Made by a program: the position numbers and the translations under genes. From contig OY998179.1 in assembly GCA_963921935.1 (NCBI GenBank), forward strand, positions 23,371,114 through 23,435,113: a stretch of 64,000 nucleotides of DNA. The letters are read 5' to 3'. The notes below the pieces were generated by a model. The model searched no databases. It was not told the origin of the DNA and was given only the letters and a program-made list of their open reading frames with translations. This DNA comes from Galeruca laticollis (Eukaryota; Arthropoda; Insecta; Coleoptera; Chrysomelidae). Shown here piece by piece: positions 36,896 through 46,221 of the stretch. Position 1 is the stretch's first letter. The number at the start of each line of letters is the position of its first letter.

Positions 36896-38434
36896 CAGGG
36901 TGTCTCAAAATTGACGCCCGTCCTTTTAGAATATGAATCGGGGGACTAAAAAGAATCAAAACGTAAGAATAAAAAAATTGCGTTATGTCCATCGTTACAG
37001 AGTTATTGACAAAAAACAAAGATCTAACATTCAATGTTTACACTTTATTAAAAACGAAGTCAGCTAAAAACAAATGAGTAGCATAGGTTACTGTGGTAAT
37101 GTTAAATGTTAATTATTAGTTCTGTCAACTTTTGTCATAATAAGTATAAGTATAATTTCATACGGTTATTTGTTTTAAAAATGGAACGTTATTATTCCAA
37201 TCGAGAATATGTTGATATGTTAAAAGTATTAGGTGCGCATAATGATAATGCCAGTGCTGCAGAGAGAGCATATACCGTAAAATTCCCAAATCGACGGCAC
37301 CCTGATGCAAAAATTATACGACGAGTTGAACAAAGATTACTGGAAACAGGTAATTTAAATCCCAGATTAAATAAGGGAGGACGCCATTCTACGCTCAACG
37401 TCGTCCAAGAAGAGCAAATTCTTGATTTTGTTGAAGCGGAACCAAATACAAGTCTTCGAGTTACATCGAGACAAACGCATTTCCAAAAAGATACCATTCA
37501 TAGATTATTAAGAAGGAATGGCTTATATCCATTTAGGACTCAAAAAACTCAAGTTTTACATGAAGGAGATAGGGAGCTTCGGATTAATTTTTGTAGATGG
37601 TTATTGGATAACGTAAACAAGATCCACATTTTATAGAAAATATTATGTTTACTGATGAGTGTGTATTTACCCAGACAGGGATTATAAATACTCATAATTT
37701 GCACGAGTGGAGAGATGAAAACCCTTATTTAATACGTAAAAGATGTCACCAAAGACGATGGTCAGTAAACATTTGGGCTGGATTATTAAATAATAATGTG
37801 ATCGGCCCAAATATGTTACCTAACCGACTTAATTCAGCATCGTATTTTCATTTTTTAAACGACAATTTACTACTGCCATTTCTCGATCAAGTTCCATTAG
37901 CAACTAGATTGAATTGTTGGTTCCAACATGATGGTGCTCCTGCACATTATGGTGAGAACATTACTAAATAAAACATTCCCCGACTGTTGGATTGGAAGAG
38001 GTGGACCCGTACTATGGCCTCCTAGATCTCCAGATCTAAATCCATTAGATTTTTTCTTCTGAGGATTCTTGAAAGAAAAAATTTACTTTGAACCTGTTGA
38101 GAGTGCGGAAGATGTAGTAGCTCGTATTCACGCTGCTGTGACATTTATAGACGAAAACATGCTACAGAGGGTTCGTGATTCAATGATAAATCGTGCAAAT
38201 ATTTGCATTGAAGTAGGAGGCGATTTGTTTGAACACCTTTTATAAATTAATTTCTTGTTTTGTAACAAATATTCGTTTTTAATAAAGTGTAAACATTGAA
38301 TGTTAGATTTTTGTTTTTTGTTAATAACTCTGTAACCATGAAAATAACGCAATTTTTTTATTCTTACGTATTAATTCGTTTTAGCCCCACGATTCATATT
38401 CTGAAAGGACGGGCGTCAATTTTGAGACACCCTG
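36896..38434 (+). mobile_element. Tc1/mariner-type transposon with ~165-bp inverted repeats
   Basis: A 1,539-bp element with TA on both sides (36894-36895, 38435-38436). Ends begin CAGGGTGTCTCAAAATTGAC and stay inverted and similar for about 160 bp (36896-37057 against 38270-38434). One transposase gene fills the interior. Confidence 0.95.
37181..38245 (+). pseudogene. Tc1/mariner-like transposase
   Basis: The ATG at 37181 opens an N-terminal domain with the FPNRRHPDAKIIRRVEQRL helix-turn-helix pattern, then DTIHRLLRRNGLYPFRTQ. The catalytic region keeps FTDECVF, WFQHDGAPAH and PPRSPDLNPLDFF, so all three acidic residues remain. Broken by a one-base frameshift near 37620, another near 37970, and TGA at 38060-38062 where the family has Trp (DFFLWG). 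The C-terminus runs to TAA at 38245. It is the same family as the open frame at 62723-63802. Confidence 0.9.
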
Positions 38435-38436
38435 TA

Positions 38437-39829
38437 TATGTGTAGTACGTTATATTACAGACTTCATACTTGTTTTGGTATCAAATAATATTTCTAATTA
38501 TATATAAATTATTTAGAATGTTAGCTTTGCTAATTCAAAAACTTTGTTAAAATCTGTCATAACATATTGCTAGACAAAAAATTAAAAGTCTATAAATAAT
38601 TTCTACTAACTTTTCCATATTCTATTGGCAAGCAAAGAATATTTGCATAAATCTTTTGCTGGTAAATTTTACTTTCTTGTAGAAACACTCCTTTAAAAAT
38701 AAATGGATTTGAAATATTTACATATAAAAACATGAATCTGGCGCAGCAATACGTTTATAACGAATAAATCATGTATAACATTAATAAAGAAAAAAAATCT
38801 TACCGAAAACATCTTTTATTATCCTTTCATGAACTTTAACACAAAAAAATAAATCAACTATCACATATCAATTCAAATAACCAACTAATTCGCCATCCGT
38901 TAATTGTTACACTTCATTTCCCCTCTTTGAAAAATAAAAAAAAAAATAGAATCAAAATTCAAATCACAAAACGGATATACGTCCGCGTACCGAATAAAAT
39001 ATTACGAAAAGGTGATTCGTTGAAGAGAACCGGACGAAGAAGTTCTTCTGGTTCCGCGATAGTCAATAGCAGCTATTAAGAATGTGGTTGTCTGCAGTGT
39101 GCAGATGGGCTTGGTGAGAAGGTGAAAGGTATCAAACAATTTACGGGCGGGGGAATACTATAATGTTTATTTTTAACCTGTTTTTATTTAATATAAATGC
39201 AAGAGCACTTTTGCTTTTAAATCTATAGAAAGATGCAACTTTATAGTTTATATATAAGTGTATGCAAGAGAGATTTCTAATTGTTTATAATAAACAACAT
39301 ATTTGAAGAATTACAAATGGAGGTGAGGATACACAAAAAAATCCATGGAACTAATATTTACAAGTTAAAAATTTATGCCTGACTGTTATTTGCATTCATC
39401 AATAAAACGTACAAAATAAAGAGCATAATGTTGTCGTATCCTTCGTCTTTGGATATTTGTAATGTTAATATCTGTTTGAATGTACCTACTTTAAAGAAGT
39501 TAAATTAATTGAAATATAAAATGCCTGAAAATTTCTCATGTCCCTTTTAAAAGGTGTGTTGGATACATTCTTAGATCAGCGTTTGGAGAGTAGAGACGAG
39601 GAAAATAATCTTATATGGGAGAAAAGTCCATCTTGTCACATGCAAATCGGCCCCTGTTAAGTTCTTCATCAAATATCTTTTCTATTTCGTTAAGTTATTG
39701 TGGCTCAGTAGCCACTTCCGCCGCATAGTCACTCCGAAAACAAATAATAATGTGTCGATTCCCCCTTCCCTTTGATTATTTTCTTGGTAGCGAAAGTTCA
39801 TTTTAATATATTTTTCCGTAAATCGCTAG
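38437..39829. other. Intergenic, nothing recognised
   Basis: AT-rich, no coding or ordered repeat seen except short homopolymer runs. Confidence 0.35.
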
Positions 39830-39944
39830 GAAATTTTGACATTCCTGTCAAAATTTCTTGAAGAAAAAGTCAGGACTTCCTTACTGTAAGGAAATGTCAT
39901 TTCCTTACTGTAAGGAAATGTCATTTCCTTACTGTAAGGAAATG
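39830..39944. repeat. Hairpin plus three tandem 24-bp hairpin units
   Basis: An 11-bp inverted pair GAAATTTTGAC/GTCAAAATTTC (39830-39840, 39847-39857) is followed by three near-identical 24-bp units (39877-39944). Each contains TTCCTTAC-T-GTAAGGAA, a perfect 8+1+8 dyad. The cluster lies about 110 bp beyond the 3' end of the tyrosine-recombinase gene and could be recombinase core or arm sites, or an element end. Confidence 0.7.
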
Positions 39945-40056
39945 ATATTTCCGTACAGTTGTTAGTGTTCTACATAAATGATTGAAAACACATTGCTTAT
40001 AAGGAATTAATTTATATTTTGAAAACATCAAGTCATTGCTGAATACATTTTTAAGA

Positions 40057-41159
40057 TCAATTTGTTATATTTACAGTAATTTGACAGTTAGTACAATTAT
40101 TGAACATTGGAGGAACACTCTTAGAACAATGAGAAACATTTTGGACAACATGCAGGGTGGTAGGGTCATTTTGTTGAATATTTTGTACTGTGAAAATTTT
40201 ATTTGCCACCTCAACCTTATTGTTAAGCGATTCTTCGATATATCCTTCAGCAACGTTTGATGACTTCCATCCGCCATGCCTCTTTAAACTAGTTATGTCG
40301 GCACCAGAGTCAACCAATATTGTTGCAGAAGACCGACGAAAGCAGTGACCAGTATATTCTGTCGGATTTACCAAGTTCAAATAAGTAGCAACTATTTTGG
40401 GCATTTTTCTAAATTGATGAATTCCTACCACTTGTCTAAACCCTTTCCGCTTTGATATTTAAAGAAAAATCGGTCACTGTTCATATTTTCTGGTCTTAAC
40501 GAAACATACTTTCGATAAACATTCAACTAGATCTGATTAATTACAAATGATCTTGGTTTGTTGGTTTTCGAATCAGGTATGCTGATTAAAAGCTTAGATT
40601 CTAAGTCTTCTATATCGTGTACAGTCATTCGGACTAACTCATCCATTCTACAGGCCCCAGAAATACCAAATATTACAGCCACCTAAAAAATAAATAAAGG
40701 TATAATCTAAATAGAAATTAAAACCTTGTAAATTACCTTAATCATTAAATTTTCTTTATCTGGAGCTTCCTGGATAAATTTTTCAATGTCTTCCTTCGTT
40801 AAAATCTTAGATTTCTTTGCCCTATAACCTTGAGCTTGCCGTTTCATTAAAGAATGAAGTTTTGAGTATGTAGATATATCTACATTGTGTTTAAGTGCAA
40901 GGGCTGACTTCAGCATTGAATAATTGGCCCATAATGTTGAAGATTTCATCTTTAAACAAAGGTCTAGGAAGTATACCATTACAACATTTTCTGAGAAAGA
41001 ACTCGTATTTTTACTCATGCGATAACCCATAAAACGTCTGTATGCATTTTCGTACTTTTCTCTTGATTTCTTTGGCAATAATTCTAATGAAGCAGTATTC
41101 ACTGCCTCAACCAGCTCTGGAGGAGTCCCAGGAATGGAAATTTCATCATCACTTATCAT
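40057..41159 (-). pseudogene. Tyrosine recombinase (Crypton/DIRS-like), two exons
   Basis: Minus-strand gene from an ATG at 41159. The N-terminal core-binding domain (KKSREKYENAYRRFMGYRMSK ... TLWANYSMLKS) ends at 40725. A 42-bp GT-AG intron (40683-40724) precedes the catalytic domain: GISGACRMDELVRM (first Arg), GHCFRRSSATILVDSGAD (H-x-x-R), LKRHGGW and AEGYIEES (nucleophile Tyr). All active-site residues are legible. Lesions: a TAG near 40530 and a one-base frameshift near 40435. Insect proteins of this type are annotated as integrase-like. Whether the element is a Crypton, DIRS or another kind cannot be decided; no reverse transcriptase was found beside it. Confidence 0.75.
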
Positions 41160-41344
41160 TTTACTTTCGAGAACACCAGCAATTAAATTTATAAGCGTCA
41201 AGTTTGACAATTCAACCTCAATACGTTTCCATAGTAACCCAAGTAAGTTTATTAGGAATTTCTAAGCACCATTTATTTGGGAATAAAATTATCGCGTTTT
41301 TTTTAAAATCAATCAATATCTGTCGAATTTTAAACGATTTGCGG

Positions 41345-41488
41345 AAAAATAGTATGTTTACCTCGTAGGAAAAGCCACATTCCTGGACTCTGTGTTGCTA
41401 AGTCTCGGCTTGCGCCTCGACTTAGCAGTCTTCACAGTCGTCCGGGAATGTTAAGCTTTTCCTACCCGGTAAACAATGTACTATTTTT
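41345..41488. repeat. Long nested palindrome
   Basis: Outer arms 41345-41388 and 41440-41488 (AAAAATAGTA...GTAGGAAAAG and its imperfect complement) enclose an inner dyad GCTAAGTC/GACTTAGC around TCGGCTTGCGCCTC. The GC-rich loop resembles the TTGCGCTTCGCTCC loop at about 24333. Likely a snap-back non-autonomous repeat. Confidence 0.7.
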
Positions 41489-41630
41489 CACTGCTTCTTA
41501 AAAGTGGGATCAATTATTAGTAATTTATAAAAATTCTACTGCGGCGATGTTTCTTTAGATTCGCTGGTAAGTTCAGTTTGTAAATGTATATGTTGTACTC
41601 AATTGGCGAAAACGGTCACTGCCCGAATTT

Positions 41631-41686
41631 TATACCCACAACGCGATGTGGATCTTACGGATTTTCCACATCCCGTTTCGGGTATA
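41631..41686. repeat. 22-bp hairpin
   Basis: Arms 41631-41652 and 41665-41686 (TATACCC...GATGTGGA and complement, a few mismatches) with a 12-bp loop. It is a second hairpin within 300 bp of the previous one. Confidence 0.65.
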
Positions 41687-41940
41687 TAGTCCAGTCATTT
41701 AAGCTTAAATTAGGTAAGAATCTCGGAATTCGAGATACCCAGCTGTAAGTCTGTAAATACTTGTATATTGACACCCTAAAAGTTGTCTTAAAACCTACAT
41801 ATGCTAGGGTGTACGCAACTATTAAATTTCAAGGTCAAAGGTCACAAAAATCGGTTTTTGGCGCCTTTTTTGTAAATATCTCATTTCCTATGGGTTTTCT
41901 GCTATTTGTATTTATTATCAATATTGGAGAATACAAAATT

Positions 41941-42708
41941 CTCTACAAATTATGTTTAAAAAAATTTTTCATACGGTGAACCGTTTTCGAGATAGAGGGC
42001 GGATATGATTATCCTCATTCCAAAACACATATTTTATTTCTGCACGCATTAAGTGGCTGTGACACAATTTCTGCGCTTTTGAAAAAGGGAAAAAAATAAT
42101 TTTAAAAAGTTTTTGAGACACTGACAAATTTGGATGAACTAGTTGCAGCATTTGAGGAAGAAAATTGTTCGGCCCAGATATTATTAGAGAGTGGAACTCA
42201 AACCTTATTAGCAGTCTATAATGCTCCGAAATATGTGAAAAGTCTCGATTATCTTCGTTATATGCATTACGTCAAGTCTACAAAACTTAATAAACGTGTG
42301 CAGATATCAAATATTCCACCAATAAGTACAGCTGCTCATCAAAATTTCAAACGTGTATAACTTGTTCAAACTTGGGTAGGGCATGATTTGGAACCCCGGG
42401 TATGGGGTTGGACAATGCGAAACGATTTTCTGGAGCCTATCATGACAATTTTACCATCTGCTCCAGAAGATTTGCTAAATACAATTTTCTGCAACTGCAA
42501 GAGTGGTTGTGGTTCGCGATGCGGATGCAGGAAAGCGGGCTTGCAATGCTCTTTAGCTTGTGGCCAATGTAATGGGCAAGCTTGTCTCAATGCTCTACCA
42601 TATCAGAGCGACATTAACGAAGATGGAACTTGTGACCGCGCGCTCTCCGCCCTCTATCTCGAAAACGGTTCACCATATAAAAAAATTTTTCAAACAAAAT
42701 TTGTAGAG
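41941..42708. mobile_element. Unit bounded by 63-bp inverted repeats
   Basis: Arms 41941-42003 and 42646-42708 are inverted copies (shared phrase GGTGAACCGTTTTCGAGATA). The 640 bp between them is coding-like (next entry). The right arm abuts the broken end of the gypsy gag-pol region at about 42710. No clear target duplication was found. Confidence 0.75.
42020..42645 (+). pseudogene. CXC-type cysteine-rich protein, C-terminal fragment
   Basis: Pieces in order: ILFLHALSGCDTISALLKKG (about 42026-42088), a frameshift, NLDELVAAFEEENCSAQ...LRYMHYVK, PPISTAAHQNFKRV (stop TAA at 42358-42360), then VWGWTMRNDFLEPIMT and the Cys cluster CNCKSGCGSRCGCRKAGLQC...CGQCNGQAC (about 42490-42580). This matches the C-terminus of a recurrent uncharacterised invertebrate protein that ends in a CXC-like cluster. 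Its function is unknown to me. The fragment ends at the right inverted repeat, as if captured. Confidence 0.6.
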
Positions 42709-42777
42709 AAGCTATCAGTATAAGAGGGTCTTTGGAACGATCATGGGTCGATGTTGCCCCCTCGTAGCCGACCCGTT

Positions 42778-44096
42778 CTAGTTTTCCTGTGACTGGGGTG
42801 CTTGGTTTGCAGGGGTTCTGTGGCGCTTACACGAACTGCGTACATGCCCTAGCTCGCCACAATTCCAGCATCTGATCTTTCTCGCCTTCTTGTTCATCGT
42901 ACGTGTTATCAAACTTACGATCTGGTCAAACCTGTCCTCGTCGCCTTCTTCTCGGATGGTCCTTACTTTGTTATAACCCGAAGCCTTCGTTGCTGCTTCA
43001 TATTCAAGAGCAGCTGTCAATGCGTCAACTAGTGTTTTGGGATGGGCTAAACGAAACGTCCTCTGCATATTGGGGTCACGTAAGCCATCAATAACGGCCT
43101 GGATCCCCAGACATTCCATCATGTTCTCTGGTGCTGTTGGATAAGCAAATCGAACGAGTCGGGCAATATTCACTTCATACTCTTGAAGGACTTCGTCACG
43201 TTTCTGCCTTAGGTTCTTCAGTTGGGACTAGTACAAATGTTCTAGATGTTCGTGGCCATATCGCATGTCCAGCCTCTACTTCAGCTGCTCGAAGTCATCC
43301 GTTTCTTCAAGTGGTATCGTCTAAATTACATCAAAGGCATCTCCCCGAAGCGCGATGGTTACGTTTACTGCCTTCTCCCTGTCGGATCAATTATTCATTC
43401 TAGCGGCTGCTTCAAACTGTTTCACATAATTGGTCTACGAAGTTTTTCCGTCGAACGTTGGAGCCTTGACTCGGGCAAAACTGCCAATGTCTTCTAACTT
43501 AGGGAGTGTTAATGACCTGTAAGGTTTTGTTTGCTCGGTCTTCTTTTCTTCCGCTGGCGTGTCTTGAGTTCTAATATCTGTCATCTTTATTTCTAACTTC
43601 TTCTCGCCCATCGTTGTAATCTTATTCTCGATTTTCTCGTCCATCGTTGACATCTTATTCTCGGTTTCAGATTTTAGAGACGAAATTTAATTTTCAACGT
43701 CAGCGGCAATGTCGTTTTTCATTAATAAGATATCGGCAGATATATCGTTGTTCATAGCAGAAATCTTCTCGTCCATATTAGCAGAAATGTCGTTCTTCAT
43801 AGCAGAAATATCGTCCTTTATAGCAGAAATATCGTTTTTCACATTCGTTGAAATCTTCTCTTCCATGACAGAAATATTGTTTTGCACATTCGTTGAAATC
43901 TTCACTTCCATGGCAGAAATTGATGAGATTAAGGTGGAAGCCTCGTCATTGGATAAAACTGTTTCTGGATCAAAGCCGTCATTTTCCAGTGCCACTCTTT
44001 CAGTCTTTCTACTAATTCACTTTTCTTGCCGGACGTTTCCAGCTCACGATATTCCAATTCTGCTCTTAGTTCTGTCACTTAGTCTCTTAAGCATGT
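42778..44096 (-). pseudogene. gag: gypsy gag-like protein, degenerate
   Basis: Minus-strand gag in several frames. It starts near 44090 with a SAP-like segment (ELETSGKKSELVERLKE), then a repetitive heptad-like Ile/Met/Ser/Asp stretch (43687-43930, probable coiled coil), a linker, a capsid-like region, and a C-terminal CCHC zinc knuckle, CWNCGELGHVRSSC, near 42840-42880. It binds and packages element RNA in this family. Frameshifts occur near 43990, near 43660-43690 and around 43175-43440. No pol follows. Confidence 0.8.
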
Positions 44097-44118
44097 TTAC
44101 GTAACTATTTATTTATAT

Positions 44119-44137
44119 AATCCCACTTCTGACACCA
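44119..44137 (-). promoter_or_regulatory. Primer-binding site, tRNA-Leu type
   Basis: On the minus strand TGGTGTCAGAAGTGGGATT lies one base inside the LTR. It resembles the complement of a tRNA-Leu 3' end, as used by some gypsy elements. Confidence 0.7.
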
Positions 44138-44138
44138 A

Positions 44139-44608
44139 TGTAAAGTTTTTCTTATTTATTTAAACGTTTTTATACGACGAGTGGGATAAATGCCGTATGT
44201 CTACTCACTTAATTTATTTGTTCACTAAACTATTCACTAATTTATATTATAGACACAGTATATTCACTTACATTAATTTATAATAACATTTCACTACTGT
44301 TCATTTACTTAGACTTAATTTATATTCATTTGTTTACTGTTTATCTCACGATGTCAAATTATAAACTAAACTTCTCCCGCTGGCCGGTCCTTTATATATT
44401 AATGCCTATTTATTCCAGATCATTCTAGAATGCGGCTCACACACAAACGGCCTACCTGGAAGTTTCTAGATAAGACTAATCACAAAAAAATGTACCTTAC
44501 TGGAAATTAGATAAGAATAGTCACAAAAAATAATGTTAAACAGTTCAAAGAAATCCCGGCGTATTCGTACATAGTGTAGGCACTACACCAGTGTGCGAAT
44601 TCGTAACA
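44139..44608 (-). repeat. 5' LTR of the gypsy element
   Basis: 470 bp on the minus strand, starting TGTTACGAATTCG and ending CTTTACA, with TG...CA ends. A TATATAAAG box lies at about 44390-44398, followed by a GC-rich start region. There is no second LTR in the window, so age cannot be judged. Confidence 0.75.
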
Positions 44609-46150
44609 ATAATGTATAGAATGTCAACCACAAAATAAAAATTATATTATTGTTCATTATGTGTTTTAATATTCCATTTATCTATACTTCTTACAAAATT
44701 TTACGTTGACATACGTTTTCCTAAAAATTGAAATGATAAAAGCTGGGTGTCATCTCAAATTGTAAATGAAACAAATAGAATTTCAACTTTTAACATTCTG
44801 GCGACTAGCTTCGATCGCATGTATTCCGCGGGTAACTTTATTTTTAAACTTCCCTCGCAATTATAAGTTTTAAATTTCCCACGCAAACGTAAGTCAGTTT
44901 TTAAATATCCCGCGTATGTCAATTTTTAAATATTCAGGGCATACATTGCATTAGCTTGGAACTGAACCTTTGTACAATTAAAAGGTTAGTACACACGAAA
45001 CGTTGACTTTCATACTAAAGGTACATTTTCACGTGACGCTGGATACTCAAAAATGAGCGTCAAAAGCTGTCACATGACTAAATGGAACGCTCAAATTTGT
45101 AGCTTCCATGAAAAAGGTATTCCAGCGTCAAAATTGGAGCGTCTTGCAAATAAAATACATATACAACCTAAATTTAGTTGTTCCTGTTAATACTTATATT
45201 GATAAACACGTGTAAAAATGTCAAATAACGATCGTTATGGAAAATACGTTGCCGAATATCATCAAAAATATACTGAATGGTATAATCGGAATATACATTA
45301 TTTAGCACAAGTGAAAGGATTGAATATAAATTAGAGACTCCAATTCTTCATTCATTTCACTCAATATTTATATACTCTTTGTTAACACACTAATAAACTA
45401 TATAGCAAATAATACTTATTCGATTTGTCTAGGGAATAACACAGTTCATGCCAGTGTTGCTAAAGTTGTCGATTTTTCCTCAAATTGGGTTTTTTAACGT
45501 AGTGACGAAATTATTAGGGAATTTAAATTTTGTTGGTAGAAAGTCAAAACCTAGTAAATTTGCTTACTTTTCATTGAGTAAGGTACCAAGTTATGTTCTG
45601 TTTATTTATGATGAGATATAGAAGACTGTTTTTATTTTGAAGTTGTTTGTGCATTGAAAAAAATGTATTTTGATTTTATATAATTTTATGCATTTTATAA
45701 TAAAAAGTTCATTTGTACAAGTTTTGTTACATTTAATTTAACATGTTGGGTATTTTTGAATCACGGTTGGCACTTGGCACAGTTTGAGTAAGATGGATGA
45801 GGATATTAATATATTTCGCCTGGCAACACTGGTTCAAGCTGAAAATTGTACTATTCCATTACTGTATTTACCTAACAATTTTCATTGGCCGATAAAGAAC
45901 CGCAAAACGAAAAGTTGGTCACCCTGTTCTTAATTGAAACACAACTTAACCAGAATGTTTTATGTCTTAAAATTTAAGGTTTTGTGCACACAAAATACGG
46001 GGTCCGTTTGCTGTGTTTGTGCATGTGCATAAATGTTATCTATGGTTTTGTGTAATCGTTGTGTATACGTTTGGATAGAATTTACTTAATAAAATAACGT
46101 GTTTTAATTAATATCCTCCATAAACTATTACTACTAATGTAAAGAAAAAC
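44609..46150. other. Upstream region of PRP8, no gene recognised
   Basis: AT-rich. At 45030-45130 there are repeated GAGCGTCAAAA/GGAACGCTC phrases, perhaps a degraded MITE. A 39-codon ATG frame at 45218 (MSNNDRYGKYV) has no recognised family. The last few hundred bases should contain the PRP8 promoter; no clear TATA box was seen. Confidence 0.35.
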
Positions 46151-46157
46151 AGAAAAA

Positions 46158-46215
46158 GTAAGTCAAAAGTGAAACTAAAGTCCAAAAGAATTGTTTTGCA
46201 TTATAGCATTTTTAG
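46158..46215 (+). other. Candidate 5' UTR intron of PRP8
   Basis: A consensus donor GTAAGT at 46158 and an acceptor TTTTTAG ending at 46215 lie just before the ATG at 46222. A 58-bp 5' UTR intron is plausible given the small introns elsewhere in this gene. Confidence 0.45.
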
Positions 46216-46221
46216 GTTACG

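Larger units (their letters stand above)
42710..44608 (-). mobile_element. Truncated Ty3/gypsy LTR retrotransposon (5' LTR and gag)
   Basis: Minus-strand element: 5' LTR at 44139-44608, primer-binding site next to it, gag downstream to 42778, then lost at about 42710 where the CXC unit starts. No protease, reverse transcriptase, integrase or 3' LTR is present in the window. Confidence 0.85.

Noticed and set aside
43131..44104. Several plus-strand frames over the gag region
   Set aside because: Antisense shadows of the minus-strand gag; the zinc knuckle and coiled coil are on the minus strand.
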